Shown: positions 9,054 to 18,043, counted from the stretch's first letter. The stretch is DNA of 60,902 nucleotides from Chloroflexota bacterium (GCA_029262695.1 JAJCYV010000032.1:1-60902); one strand, 5' to 3'. The notes: generated from the letters alone by a model not told the origin. A program made the numbers and translations.

Positions 9054-9072
9054 CTATCTAGAAGGAGCATGA

Positions 9073-10485
9073 GTGTCTGACCAACTGATTTCGAGAGATG
9101 AGATCGAAAAAGCGGTCCGCGGCCATAACGCCGACTACGTCGAGGTCCGGATCGACGACACCGCGACTAACCGCCTCGTTTACCGCGGCCAGGAGCTAGA
9201 GGAAATTGGCCGTACGCAGAGCTTCGGCGGCTGCGCGCGCGCCCTCGTCAACGGTGGTTGGGGCTTCGTCAGCTTCAACCGGCCGCAAGACCCTTCGGCT
9301 CCGGCTGACGTCGGGCTCAGGGCAGGCATTCGCACAAGGGTCGAAGAAGCCGTCGCGATGGCCCGCCACGTCGGCACAGAGACGAGCGTCCTCGCGCCGG
9401 TCGATCCCGTCGTCGATGTCGTCACCGCAAACGTCGTCATGGACCCGCGCAAGATCACGCTCGCGCGAAAGAAGGAGATCTTCGACGGCTACAACGCGAA
9501 GATGCTTTCGGTCGACGGCGTCACCAGCACGAACATCGTCTACGGTGACTCCCACAAGCGCGTCACGTTCGCCAGCTCCGAAGGCTCGTACATCGAGCAA
9601 GAGCGCATCGACGTCATCTCGCGCCTCGCCGCCACGGCGCGGCGCAACGGAGACATGCAGCAGGCGAGCATGAGTCTGGGCGCGCTGAACGACTTCTCGT
9701 ACATCGATGCGCTGGACGAAGCCGCGTATATGATCGCCAACCGCGCCGTCGAGCTGCTGAACGCGCCCTACGTCGAGCCGGGCGTGTACCCCGTCATCCT
9801 CGACCCGATCCTCGCCGGCGTCTTCTGCCACGAGGCGTTCGGCCACCTCTCCGAGTCTGACTTCGTCTACGAAAACGACCGCATGAAGGAGATCATGGTG
9901 CTCGGCCGCCAGTTCGGCCAGAAGCACCTCAACATCGTCGATGGCGCCGCCGTGCCCGGCCTGCGTGGCAGCTTCAAGTACGACGACGAAGGCACGCCCG
10001 CGACAAAGACCGATCTCATCCGCGAAGGTGTCCTCGTCGGCCGGCTGCACTCGCGGGAGACCGCCGGCAAGATGGGCGAACCACCTTCCGGCAACGCACG
10101 CGCCATCGACTACCGCTTCCCGCCGATCGTGCGCATGACCAACACCTACATCGAAGAGGGCGAGGCGTCGTTCGACGACCTCATCGGCGACGTCAAGCTC
10201 GGCGTCTACGCCCGCAACTGGTTCGGCGGCACGACCAGCATGGAGATGTTCACCTTCTCCGCCGGCGAAGCGTTCATGATCCGCGACGGCAAGATCGCCG
10301 AACTCCTGCGCCCCGTCAAGCTGACCGGCAACCTCTTCACGACGCTCGAGAACATCGACGGCATCGGCCGCGACCTCGACTTCAACCAGGGCGGCGGCTG
10401 CGGCAAGGGCGGCCAGATGCCGCTGCCTGTCTCCAACGGCAGCCCGCACATCCGCATCCAGGACTGCGTAGTGGGAGAGCGATAG
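9073..10485 (+). CDS. tldD: Metalloprotease TldD
   Basis: 470 residues. The HExxxH zinc motif of TldD is intact at 253-258 (HEAFGH), followed by LSESD. Later family blocks are present: GTPATKTDLIREG and, near the C-terminus, CGKGGQMPLPVSNGSPHIRI. With TldE it forms a heterodimeric protease that digests unfolded peptides through a narrow channel, known from microcin B17 maturation and CcdA turnover. GTG start with GAAGGAG upstream; tldE begins immediately after its stop. Confidence 0.93.
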   Translation: MSDQLISRDEIEKAVRGHNADYVEVRIDDTATNRLVYRGQELEEIGRTQSFGGCARALVNGGWGFVSFNRPQDPSAPADVGLRAGIRTRVEEAVAMARHVGTETSVLAPVDPVVDVVTANVVMDPRKITLARKKEIFDGYNAKMLSVDGVTSTNIVYGDSHKRVTFASSEGSYIEQERIDVISRLAATARRNGDMQQASMSLGALNDFSYIDALDEAAYMIANRAVELLNAPYVEPGVYPVILDPILAGVFCHEAFGHLSESDFVYENDRMKEIMVLGRQFGQKHLNIVDGAAVPGLRGSFKYDDEGTPATKTDLIREGVLVGRLHSRETAGKMGEPPSGNARAIDYRFPPIVRMTNTYIEEGEASFDDLIGDVKLGVYARNWFGGTTSMEMFTFSAGEAFMIRDGKIAELLRPVKLTGNLFTTLENIDGIGRDLDFNQGGGCGKGGQMPLPVSNGSPHIRIQDCVVGER

Positions 10486-11805
10486 ATGACGAACCTCAAC
10501 GCAGTCCTCGACGCGGCACGAAAGGCCGGCGCTCAGCAGGCGGAAGCCTACCAGGTCGCCAACGAAGAGACGCCCGTCAAGTTCGAGGCCAACCGCCTCA
10601 AGGAGCTGAACTCGCGGCACACCAGCGGCGTCGCCCTCCGCGTCATCGCAAACGGGCGCATCGGCTTCGCGTCCAGCACGCGCCCGGACGACATCGACGA
10701 CCTCGTCAGCGCCGCGCTGGAAACGGCGCCGTTCGGGCCCGAGGCCCACTTCGACTTCCCGCAGCAAGCGGAAGCGCCGGTGGTCGAGACGTTCGACCCC
10801 GCGACGGAGTCCTTCGCCGTAGACGACATGATCGAGGCCGGCCAGTCGCTGATCGACGCGGTGCGCAAGGTCGAGCCGGAGCTGCTCTGCGACTCCCAGC
10901 TACGGCGACTCGTCGGCGAGGTGACGCTCGTCAACAGCAACGGCGCGAACATCTCCTATCGCGGATCGATGCTCATGGCCTGGCTGCACGGCTCCCTCAT
11001 CCGCGGCACCGACATGCTCTTCGTCGGCGACGTCGACGCCGCCGTCTCGCCCGAACTCGACACAGACCGCATCGAGCGAACGGTCACCTGGCAGCTCGAA
11101 CATGCCCGCAACCTCGCCACGATGCGCACTGCCGACCTGCCGGTAATCTTCACCAGCTCAGGCGTCGCCGATGGCCTAGTGATGCCGCTGACGCTCGCCT
11201 TCTCCGGCAGGCTCGTTCAGCAGGGCCAGTCACCGCTCGCTGGCAAGCTGGGCGACGACGTCTACGACACCCGTCTCTCCGTGCACGACGACGCCACGCT
11301 GCCGATGCGTCCCGCCTCTCGCCCGTTTGACGACGAGGGCGTCGCCAGCAGGCGCACTCCCCTGATCGAGAGGGGAACAGTCCGCAGCTTCATGTACGAC
11401 CTCCAGACCGCCGGCCTCGCGAAAGCGCAGTCGACCGGCAGTGCGGAGCGCTCCCTCACAAGCCAGCCGGCCATCTCAACGACGTCGCTGCTCATCAGCC
11501 CTGGCGAGACGACGTTCGAGGAGATGGTGGCGGGCGTCAAGGAGGGCTTGATCGTCGAAGACCTGATGGGCGCCGGTCAGGGCAACGTCATGGGCGGCGA
11601 CTTCTCCGGGAACGTCCTCCTCGGGTATAAGATAGAGGGAGGCGAGATCGTCGGCCGCGTGAAGGACACAATGGTCGCCGGCAACGTGCACGAGGCGCTC
11701 GCAAGCGTCTCCGCGATCGGTAGCGAAGCCCGCTGGGTCAACGGCACGATCCACACGCCGCCGCTCCTTTTCGATCGAATGGCGGTCTCCGCCAAGGCTC
11801 CCTGA
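10486..11805 (+). CDS. tldE: TldE/PmbA, partner subunit of TldD
   Basis: 439 residues. It is the non-catalytic partner, sharing the TldD fold but lacking HExxxH. Family features include the N-terminal KFEANRLKELNSR block and the C-terminal GNVMGGDFSGNVLLGYKIEGGEI. It starts the nucleotide after the tldD stop, consistent with equal production of both subunits. The call rests on the motifs and the pairing. Confidence 0.92.
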   Translation: MTNLNAVLDAARKAGAQQAEAYQVANEETPVKFEANRLKELNSRHTSGVALRVIANGRIGFASSTRPDDIDDLVSAALETAPFGPEAHFDFPQQAEAPVVETFDPATESFAVDDMIEAGQSLIDAVRKVEPELLCDSQLRRLVGEVTLVNSNGANISYRGSMLMAWLHGSLIRGTDMLFVGDVDAAVSPELDTDRIERTVTWQLEHARNLATMRTADLPVIFTSSGVADGLVMPLTLAFSGRLVQQGQSPLAGKLGDDVYDTRLSVHDDATLPMRPASRPFDDEGVASRRTPLIERGTVRSFMYDLQTAGLAKAQSTGSAERSLTSQPAISTTSLLISPGETTFEEMVAGVKEGLIVEDLMGAGQGNVMGGDFSGNVLLGYKIEGGEIVGRVKDTMVAGNVHEALASVSAIGSEARWVNGTIHTPPLLFDRMAVSAKAP

Positions 11806-11819
11806 CCTGTGGTGGTTGA

Positions 11820-12743
11820 ATGAACTTCGAAGAATACCTGGAAGAGCTTGCCGACAGCTCACGCAAGCTCAAGATCACAGACCTGCAGCGCCTGTCCGGC
11901 CTTTCTCCGGAACAGGCAGACCAGCTCGCCGCGCGCTGGCCGGACATAGACGTCCGCCGCCGCCGCCGCATCCTGCAGGAGCTCCTCGACCTCGCTGAAG
12001 ACAACGTCGAGCTGAACTTCGATGCCGTCTTCCGCTCCGCCCTCGAGGACGACGACGGCGAGGCCCGGCTTGCGGCAGTGCGCGGACTCTGGGAGCAGGA
12101 GTCACCCGGCCTCATCGACAGCCTCTCGGCGCTCACCGAGACCGATGACGCCGCCGCCGTTCGCGCGGAAGCCGCTCTCGCCCTCGGCCGCTTCGTGCTC
12201 CTCTTCGAGCTTGGCCGTCTCCCCGAGCGCCACTTCGAGCGGGCGTCCGCCGCGCTTCGCCGCGTCATCGACAAGACCGATGAGATCGCGGAGGTGCGCG
12301 CCCGCGCGATCGAGGCGATCGGCCCGCACGACGCCGCCTGGGTACGCCAGGCCGTCACTCAGGCGTATGAGAGCGGCAGCCATCGCCTCAAGGCAAGCGC
12401 TGTGCACGCCATGGGCCGCAGCTCCGAGCCGCGGTGGCTCCCCCTCCTCACCCGCGAACTCGCCAGCGACGAAGCCGAGCTACGCTACGAGGCAGCCGTC
12501 GCCAGCGGTTTCCTGGCCGACGAAGCCGCCGTGCCCGGCCTCGTTCCGCTCGTCACGGACCCCGACGACGAGGTGAGGGCGGCGGCGATAGCCGCTCTGG
12601 GCGAGATCGGCGGCGAGGCCGCCCGCCGTGCCCTCAACGACCTGATCGATGGACCGTCGAAGGCAGCGAGTGAAGCTGCCGCCGCCGCGCTCGCCGAGAT
12701 CGACGCGGACCAGGACCCGCTCGGGTTCAAGCTGGGCGGGTGA
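11820..12743 (+). CDS. HEAT-repeat (PBS lyase-type) protein
   Basis: 307 residues made almost wholly of paired helices. Recognisable repeats are DDDGEARLAAVRGLWE, AAAVRAEAALALGRF, EVRARAIEAIG, HRLKASAVHAMG, AELRYEAAVASGFL and DEVRAAAIAALGEIGG. Such alpha-solenoids are scaffolds with no enzymatic residues. It follows tldE by 14 nt and precedes the Nudix gene by 1 nt, so it is in the same transcription unit. The binding partner is unknown. Confidence 0.85.
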   Translation: MNFEEYLEELADSSRKLKITDLQRLSGLSPEQADQLAARWPDIDVRRRRRILQELLDLAEDNVELNFDAVFRSALEDDDGEARLAAVRGLWEQESPGLIDSLSALTETDDAAAVRAEAALALGRFVLLFELGRLPERHFERASAALRRVIDKTDEIAEVRARAIEAIGPHDAAWVRQAVTQAYESGSHRLKASAVHAMGRSSEPRWLPLLTRELASDEAELRYEAAVASGFLADEAAVPGLVPLVTDPDDEVRAAAIAALGEIGGEAARRALNDLIDGPSKAASEAAAAALAEIDADQDPLGFKLGG

Positions 12744-12744
12744 C

Positions 12745-13197
12745 GTGGCTACGAGCGGGCGGGGCGACTCGCGGGTGGAGGCGGCGGTATCGGCGGGCGG
12801 CGTCGTCTACCGGAGCAGCGCGGACGGCATCGAAGTTGTCATCTGCGGCCGCCTCGCCGACGGCGTCTGGGGCCTGCCGAAGGGCACGCCTGACGACGGA
12901 GAGTCGCTGGAGGAGACCGCGATCCGGGAAGTCTCCGAGGAGACAGGCCTCGAGGTGCAGATCGCGGAAAAGATCGGCGTCGTAGAGTACTGGTTCGCGC
13001 GCACGGGCGTCCGCTACCATAAGTGGGTCCATCACTATCTCTTCCAGGCAACGGGCGGCGACACCGACAGCCACGATCTCGAGTATGATAGGGTCGAGTG
13101 GCGGCCCATCGGTGACGCGCTGAAGACGCTCACTTTCAAGAACGAGTCAGACATGGTGGAAAAGGCCCGCGAGATGATTGAGGGGGTGCACAGATGA
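12745..13197 (+). CDS. Nudix hydrolase
   Basis: 150 residues from a GTG 1 nt after the preceding stop; a longer in-frame extension upstream would run deep into that gene. The complete Nudix box GX5EX7REUXEEXGU lies at residues 47-69 (GTPDDGESLEETAIREVSEE, then TGL). The WGLPKG lead-in resembles diadenosine polyphosphate or NDP-sugar type Nudix enzymes. The substrate cannot be fixed. Its stop overlaps the GNAT gene (ATGA). Confidence 0.9.
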   Translation: MATSGRGDSRVEAAVSAGGVVYRSSADGIEVVICGRLADGVWGLPKGTPDDGESLEETAIREVSEETGLEVQIAEKIGVVEYWFARTGVRYHKWVHHYLFQATGGDTDSHDLEYDRVEWRPIGDALKTLTFKNESDMVEKAREMIEGVHR

Positions 13198-13751
13198 GAG
13201 TGCACGACGATGTCGTCGCGCGAGGCAAGAAGACGGTCATCCGCCGCAAGCGTCTGACCGACGCCGCCGACGAGTACCGCTGGCGCTCCGACCCTGAGCT
13301 CGCGCAGTACGACGCTTCGCGCCCCGTGCAGGTGCCGTTCGAGAACTACCTCCGTAATTGGACCTTCGACTACCGCTTCACCGACATGGGTGGTCGCTCA
13401 TTCGCGATCGAAGGCGAGTCCGGCCGCCACATCGGCAACGTGATGTACTACAACATCGACCAAGCCCGCGGTGAGGCCGAGATCGGAATCAGCATCGGCG
13501 AACGTGACTGCTGGTCCGGCGGCTACGGCACCGACGCCATCATCGCCCTGACGCGCGTTCTCATGGCGCGCGGCGACATCCTCCGCCTTTACCTGCACAC
13601 GCTCGACTGGAACGTCCGCGCCCAGCGCGCCTTCCAGAAGGCCGGCTTCCGGACGTGTGGCACCTCCTGGCGCGACGCGCGCACCTTCGTCGTCATGGAA
13701 CTCTGGCGCGATCAACCGGTCGCCCCGGTCGCGCCCGCCGTTACCGCCTAG
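13194..13751 (+). CDS. GNAT N-acetyltransferase, RimJ/RimL type
   Basis: 185 residues with the GNAT acetyl-CoA site (IGISIGERDCWSGGYGTDAI, about 98-117) and the C-terminal pattern HTLDWNVRAQRAFQKAGFR. RimJ/RimL-like enzymes acetylate protein N-termini, small amines or antibiotics, so the substrate is open. It starts inside the Nudix stop codon and ends the tldD operon. Confidence 0.85.
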   Translation: MRVHDDVVARGKKTVIRRKRLTDAADEYRWRSDPELAQYDASRPVQVPFENYLRNWTFDYRFTDMGGRSFAIEGESGRHIGNVMYYNIDQARGEAEIGISIGERDCWSGGYGTDAIIALTRVLMARGDILRLYLHTLDWNVRAQRAFQKAGFRTCGTSWRDARTFVVMELWRDQPVAPVAPAVTA

Positions 13752-13776
13752 GCCCGAAACACTCCAATCTTGCGCG

Positions 13777-13821
13777 ATATACGTGTGCCAGTCGCATATA
13801 CGTAGGATCTTGTGTTATAGT
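13777..13821 (+). promoter_or_regulatory. -10 box and paired ATATACGT sites
   Basis: TATAGT at 13816-13821 precedes the gene at 13841. Upstream, ATATACGT occurs twice (13777-13784 and 13796-13803), 19 bp apart, nearly two helical turns and so on one face of the DNA. This arrangement is typical of a repressor or autoregulatory site. No good -35 is visible. Confidence 0.45.
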
Positions 13822-13840
13822 TACGCAGGAGGACATATCC

Positions 13841-14395
13841 ATGCAAAAGACCGTATACATTACGGACGAACTAGGTGAGGGCCTTGAACGGCACAAGCAG
13901 GCCATCAATGTGTCTGCGATCCTACAAGAGGGACTCCAAAGAGAGATTCGTCGCCTAGAGCTCGCCAGCAGCCAAGATACAACCGCTGAAGAGATCGTGG
14001 ACCGGCTGCGAACCGAAAAGCGCGCATGGGAAGACAAATGGTACGAGGCCGGTGTGAGCCTCGGGGGTGAGTGGGCCCGACAGGCACGATACGAGTCTCT
14101 AAAGTGGGCAGCGGAGCATTGGCACAAACAGCGTCGCGCGAAGTGGCCGAATCTTCCGTCTCAGGATCCTGTGAAGAAGGTTCTCGCCGAGGTGTTCGGA
14201 AGTTCTTTCGTCGAGCCTGACGAATTGGTCGGCTCAGAAATATTCGAACGTTATCCGACGATTGGACAATTCTTCGGCTACGACGACGAGCACGACTATG
14301 CGTATGCAAGAAACTACGATGAGCGAGCGGTTGCGCGCGGATGGGCCGATGCCGTGCTCGCCTTCTGGGAATCCGTAAAGAGTGAGCTTGCCTAG
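13841..14395 (+). CDS. Protein with an antitoxin-like (CcdA/RHH) N-terminus
   Basis: 184 residues from an ATG with AGGAGG at ideal spacing. The first 45 residues (MQKTVYITDELGEGLERHK, then INVSAILQEGLQREIRRLE) have the strand-helix-helix pattern and composition of CcdA-like ribbon-helix-helix antitoxins. The remaining 140 residues are an unrecognised, Trp- and Tyr-rich domain. Paired sites in its promoter fit autoregulation. Composition is less GC-rich than the neighbours, so it is probably acquired. It is not a standard toxin-antitoxin pair, because the next open frame is only a short membrane protein. Confidence 0.7.
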   Translation: MQKTVYITDELGEGLERHKQAINVSAILQEGLQREIRRLELASSQDTTAEEIVDRLRTEKRAWEDKWYEAGVSLGGEWARQARYESLKWAAEHWHKQRRAKWPNLPSQDPVKKVLAEVFGSSFVEPDELVGSEIFERYPTIGQFFGYDDEHDYAYARNYDERAVARGWADAVLAFWESVKSELA

Positions 14396-14627
14396 CTCGC
14401 TGGTGGACAGCCTCTTCGCAGGGCTTTCACAGCGCCTCCCGCTGGGAGTGCCTTTTGTGTCGGCCCTTGTCGATCCAGACCCTCTCCAGATGCTGGCTGT
14501 ACTAGGCTGCGCCGCGCTGTGGGTGCTTCTCTGGCCCTCTTTGAAGGTCGCTTCAGACCTTCTCGCGTCAGACGTTAGGAGGCACTGGCCTAGTCGCAAA
14601 AGGCGCCGCGGAGGCAAGCGAAACTAG
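14382..14627 (+). CDS. Possible small membrane protein
   Basis: 81 residues from a GTG overlapping the end of the preceding gene. It has one hydrophobic helix (MLAVLGCAALWVLLW, about 37-51) and a very basic tail (RRHWPSRKRRRGGKRN). Overlap with the antitoxin-like gene suggests coupling, and a single-helix cationic peptide could be a toxin, but this is speculation. An alternative GTG start exists at 14403. Confidence 0.35.
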   Translation: MSLPSSLVDSLFAGLSQRLPLGVPFVSALVDPDPLQMLAVLGCAALWVLLWPSLKVASDLLASDVRRHWPSRKRRRGGKRN

Positions 14628-14650
14628 CGGGCCGCGCCTGCCGTTACCGC

Positions 14651-15613
14651 TTAAGCGCCAGCGGGCTTGGCTGCCGGCCGGCCCGGTATGTCCAGGTCGG
14701 GCGGGGGCGGAGCCGGGTTCGGAATCCCCGCCATCAGTTGGTTCGGCACGAGCGCCGCCAGCTCCGGCAACGTCCACTTCCCGTCCTTCTCGATCGCCTG
14801 AATGTGGTGCTCCTCGTGGGCAAGCGAGACGCTGCCGCCGGCCACGTGGAAGATCTTGCCGTTCACGTCCCAGGCGTCGTCCGTGCACAGCCAGGCCGTC
14901 ATCGGCGCGACGTGCTCTGGCGTCATCGGCACCACTGGCTCCGGCGGCCGCGCCGGCTCCTGGATCCCTGCCTTGGCGCGGATCTGCCGGGACGCGTCCG
15001 GGATCTGCGCGATCATCCTCGTCAGTGCGCCCGGTGCGATCGCGTTGCACGTCACCGCGTAGCGTCCGAGGTCGCGCGCCACTACCCGCGTCAGACCGGC
15101 GATGCCGGCCTTCGCCGCACCGTAGTTCGACTGTCCGGAGATGCCGCGCAGCCCCGAAATCGACGAGAAGTTGACGATCCGGCCGTAGCGCTGCTGCCGC
15201 ATGAGCACCGAGGCCGGCTTGATCGTGTTGAAGTGGCCCTTCAGGTGGACGCCGTACACCGCGTCCCACTCTTCTTCACTCATGTTGAAGATCATCCGGT
15301 CGCGCAGGATCCCCGCCACGTTGATCAGCAGGTCGATGCGGCCGAAGGCGTCCACGCACTGCCGCACCATCGCCTCGCCGCCCTCGGCTGTCGCCACGCT
15401 GTCGTAGTTCGCGGCGGCCGTGCCTCCCGCCTCCTTGATCTCCGCCACCACCTGGTCCGCCGGGCCATTGTCGTGGCTCGTCCCGTCGACGTTGCCACCC
15501 GGGTCGTTGACGACGACGTTCGCGCCCTCTTGCGCCAGCAGGATCGCCACCGCCCGTCCAATGCCGCGTCCGGCCCCGGTGACTACTGCGTTGCGTTCGT
15601 CCAGCTTGCCCAT
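14651..15613 (-). CDS. Short-chain dehydrogenase/reductase (HSD17B4-like)
   Basis: 320 residues. Cofactor motif TGAGRGIG at residues 12-19, NVAG near 98-101, catalytic Ser in NFSSISG and the YxxxK pair in SNYGAAKAG. The signature LRDRMIFNMSEEEWDAV is typical of SDRs that act as 3-hydroxyacyl-CoA dehydrogenases in peroxisomal-type beta-oxidation. The C-terminal 90 residues extend past the core and end in a Pro-rich tail (PNPAPPPPDLDIPGRP), also present in the next gene. The two are paralogues. They lie in one minus-strand unit with two hydratase-fold genes. Confidence 0.9.
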   Translation of the reverse strand: MGKLDERNAVVTGAGRGIGRAVAILLAQEGANVVVNDPGGNVDGTSHDNGPADQVVAEIKEAGGTAAANYDSVATAEGGEAMVRQCVDAFGRIDLLINVAGILRDRMIFNMSEEEWDAVYGVHLKGHFNTIKPASVLMRQQRYGRIVNFSSISGLRGISGQSNYGAAKAGIAGLTRVVARDLGRYAVTCNAIAPGALTRMIAQIPDASRQIRAKAGIQEPARPPEPVVPMTPEHVAPMTAWLCTDDAWDVNGKIFHVAGGSVSLAHEEHHIQAIEKDGKWTLPELAALVPNQLMAGIPNPAPPPPDLDIPGRPAAKPAGA

Positions 15614-15622
15614 CGCTCGCTC

Positions 15623-16591
15623 CTACGCCGTCGCCGGCTCTTCCGTTGTCGCCTCGCGCCCGGGGACGTCGAGGTCCGGAGGCGGCGGCATTGGGTTCGT
15701 CGTTCCGGCGAGCAGTCCCGGCACCTGCGCCGACAGCTCGCCCAGCGTCCACATCCCCGGCTTGAAGATCGTCCGCCACGGCGTCGGGTGCTGGAGGACC
15801 GCCACCGTGCCACCGTAGACGTGAAAGACCTGGCCGTTGACGTTCCACGCGCCGTCGGTCGCCAGGTAGGCGGTCATCGGCGCTACCCAGTCGGCGTCGA
15901 GATTGCCGGCTCCGCCCGGCGGCGGTGCGTCGGCTGTGGCCTGCGCTTGCCTCTGCTCATCGCCCGGCCGGCTCTGCGGGATCGTCGCCGTCAGCCGCGT
16001 AGCGGCGCGCGGCGCAATCGCGTTGCAGGTGACGCCGTAGCGGCCCAGCTCGCGGGCGACGACACGCGTGAACCCCGCGATGCCGGACTTCGCCGCGCCG
16101 TAGTTCGCCTGTCCCGCGTTGCCCCAGAGGCCGGACTCCGAAGAGTAGTTGATGATGCGCCCATACCTCTGCTGCCGCATGAGCACAGACGCCGGTTTCG
16201 TGCAGTTGAAGTGGCCCTTCAGGTGCACTGCGATAACGGCGTCCCACTCCTCTTCGCTCATGTTGAAGATCATGCGGTCGCGCAGGATGCCGGCGTTGTT
16301 GACGAGGATATCGATGCGCCCGAACCTGTCGACCGCCGTCTTGATGATCCCCTCGCCGCCGTCCGCTGTCGCCACCGTGTCGTGGTTCGCGACTGCTGTC
16401 CCGCCCGCCTTCGCGATCTCGGCGACGACCTGGTCGGCGGGGCCGTCGTCCGTGCCGGCGCCGTCCGGCCCGACGCCCGGGTCGTTAACTACGACCTTCG
16501 CGCCTTCCTCTGCCATCATCAGCGCGATGCCGCGGCCGATGCCGCGCCCGGCGCCCGTGATCACTGCGACTTTGTCTTCGAGCGTGCCCAT
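15623..16591 (-). CDS. Short-chain dehydrogenase/reductase, paralogue of its neighbour
   Basis: 322 residues from an ATG overlapping the MaoC stop (ATGA); frames extending further upstream are antisense artefacts. Motifs: TGAGRGIG, NNAG, the same LRDRMIFNMSEEEWDAV block, NYSSESG and ANYGAAKSG. It shares with the 14651 gene an extended C-terminus ending in a Pro-rich NPMPPPPDLDVPGRE segment. It probably oxidises a 3-hydroxyacyl-CoA. Two tandem copies may serve different chain lengths or stereoisomers. Confidence 0.9.
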   Translation of the reverse strand: MGTLEDKVAVITGAGRGIGRGIALMMAEEGAKVVVNDPGVGPDGAGTDDGPADQVVAEIAKAGGTAVANHDTVATADGGEGIIKTAVDRFGRIDILVNNAGILRDRMIFNMSEEEWDAVIAVHLKGHFNCTKPASVLMRQQRYGRIINYSSESGLWGNAGQANYGAAKSGIAGFTRVVARELGRYGVTCNAIAPRAATRLTATIPQSRPGDEQRQAQATADAPPPGGAGNLDADWVAPMTAYLATDGAWNVNGQVFHVYGGTVAVLQHPTPWRTIFKPGMWTLGELSAQVPGLLAGTTNPMPPPPDLDVPGREATTEEPATA

Positions 16592-17016
16592 CACTTCGAG
16601 GGTAGCTCGACTACGGCCGTGCCGGGAGTCGTCTTCTTGCCGCCCGGGTCCTCGGTCCAGACTTCGAGGTCGACGACGTTCGATCCGTTCTCCTGCCGCT
16701 TGCCGGTGACCACGCCGCGGCAGGTCACGTCCTTGTCGATCATGTCCATGCCCCGGTAAGAGCAGGCGACGCGCCGCACCCGGCCGCCGTCCCCGGCCCA
16801 CTCGTCGAGCAGGCGGCCGAGGAGGGCGTGCTTGAGCGCACCGTGCGTGATGCGGTCAGGCAGGCCGGTCCTCTGCGCGAAGTCCTTGTCGTAGTGGATC
16901 TGGTAGTAGTCGCCGGAGCCGGCCGCCCAGAGGACGAGCCGCTGCGAGTCGCAGCCCTGCACGAGTTTCGGGATCTCCTGTCCCTCGCTCACGTCTTCGA
17001 AGTAGACCTGTGCCAT
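16591..17016 (-). CDS. MaoC-like hotdog dehydratase
   Basis: 141 residues. The hydratase-2 core is seen at SGDYYQIHYDKDFAQRTGLPDRITHGALKHALLGR: the D-x(4)-H dyad followed by the TG...HG block. MaoC domains hydrate 2-enoyl-CoA. It lies 8 nt after a second hotdog gene and overlaps the SDR, so the pair can make a heteromeric hydratase of the ChsH1/ChsH2 kind. Confidence 0.88.
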   Translation of the reverse strand: MAQVYFEDVSEGQEIPKLVQGCDSQRLVLWAAGSGDYYQIHYDKDFAQRTGLPDRITHGALKHALLGRLLDEWAGDGGRVRRVACSYRGMDMIDKDVTCRGVVTGKRQENGSNVVDLEVWTEDPGGKKTTPGTAVVELPSK

Positions 17017-17024
17017 GACGCCTC

Positions 17025-17504
17025 CTAGTACCTGATCGCCGTGCCGCGCTGAATCGCGACTGTCTCGCCATTCTTGTTGCGGAAGGCCGTTTCCGTGCTC
17101 ACGATCAGCATCGGGCCCATCTTGCCCTCTCGTTCCGTCAGCTCCGTCAGCTTCGTCGTCGCCGCCAGCCTGTCGCCGGCGCAGACCTCCGCCAGGTACT
17201 CGATGTCAGTGCCGCCGTTGAGCACCCGCTTGTAGGGGATCGCGAGCCGGAACGCCTCCGGTACGTGTGCCGCCTGTCCCGGCACCACCACGGGGTGACC
17301 GAGGAAGCCGTACGGCGCAACCACCGCGCGGTGTCCTTTCCCCTTCGCCGCGGCTTCGTCGAAGTAGATCGGATCGGTGTAGCCGACCGAGCGCGCGAAC
17401 TGACGGCAGCCGGTGTTGTCGACTTCATGCGCCACCGGCTCAGACTCGACGCCGATGCGCGCTCGCATCTCATCCGTTATCACGGATGCTTGTTGTTGGG
17501 TCAC
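17025..17504 (-). CDS. MaoC N-terminal / FAS1-type dehydratase-domain protein
   Basis: 159 residues. It resembles the N-terminal half of double-hotdog MaoC proteins: ARSVGYTDPIYFDEAAAKGKGH, APYGFLGHPVV, then NGGTDIEYLAEVCAGDRL. GTG start with CAGGAGGT upstream. It is probably the non-catalytic partner of the next MaoC protein and the first gene of the minus-strand unit ending with the two SDRs. A -10 box (TATATT) and an operator-like palindrome lie directly upstream. Confidence 0.87.
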   Translation of the reverse strand: MTQQQASVITDEMRARIGVESEPVAHEVDNTGCRQFARSVGYTDPIYFDEAAAKGKGHRAVVAPYGFLGHPVVVPGQAAHVPEAFRLAIPYKRVLNGGTDIEYLAEVCAGDRLAATTKLTELTEREGKMGPMLIVSTETAFRNKNGETVAIQRGTAIRY

Positions 17505-17531
17505 GGGGCACCTCCTGCACCGGGCCGAACC

Positions 17532-17553
17532 CTGACGTGCGCGTCAGAATATA
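17532..17553 (-). promoter_or_regulatory. -10 box and palindromic operator of the MaoC-SDR operon
   Basis: TATATT on the minus strand at 17553-17548 is followed directly by CTGACG-CGCA-CGTCAG (17547-17532). A perfect 6-bp-arm palindrome over the expected transcription start is where a repressor would bind. Confidence 0.45.
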
Positions 17554-17588
17554 GCGCGGGCCCCGGAGGGTGTCAACGACACGACTGG

Positions 17589-18008
17589 TCAGGGCAGCGG
17601 GTCATGCGGCTCGCCGCCGAGGAGCGTGCCGCTGGACGGCTCCTCCAACGACATGCGCTCGGTGCCCGCGGCGTACGCCAGCCCCAGGGCGTAGAGCAGC
17701 AGGAACGTCGACCGTGTGACCAGCGCCACGCCGCCGAGGCCCAGCAGCCCCGCCGTCGTCGCTGGCTTCCGCGCCACGGGCGCCAGCGGCCCGTCGTAGG
17801 CCAGCGTCGTGTCCGGCCGTCGCACCGCCATGAAGCCGAGCGCCGCGGCGGCGACGGCCAGCGCGAAGCCCAGCACGCGCCCCGCCTTCGGCAGCTTCGG
17901 CATGTCCGAGCGCTTCTCGAACGACACCACCGCCGACGGCAGCGTGATCAACCACAGCCGCGACGAGAGGTGCTTCGGGAGCGCCAGGTGTTCCTGTAAC
18001 CAGTCCAT
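17589..18008 (-). CDS. Small membrane protein
   Basis: 139 residues from the ATG of MDWLQEHLALPKHLS. Two hydrophobic helices are predicted (about 46-64 and 88-110), separated by an RRPDTTLAYDGPLAP loop. The N-terminal 30 residues look amphipathic (RLWLITLPSAVVSF). No family recognised. It lies between the MaoC unit and the PHP gene on the same strand. Confidence 0.6.
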   Translation of the reverse strand: MDWLQEHLALPKHLSSRLWLITLPSAVVSFEKRSDMPKLPKAGRVLGFALAVAAAALGFMAVRRPDTTLAYDGPLAPVARKPATTAGLLGLGGVALVTRSTFLLLYALGLAYAAGTERMSLEEPSSGTLLGGEPHDPLP

Positions 18009-18043
18009 GCGACGCTGATTGTGTGACGAGCGCGGCGACGCGG

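Noticed and set aside
9196-10767. 523-codon open frame opposite tldD
   Set aside because: Antisense artefact with no family pattern; tldD is certain.
14738-16759. 673-codon open frame opposite the two SDR genes
   Set aside because: Antisense shadow with no recognisable domain; the SDR motifs define the coding strand.
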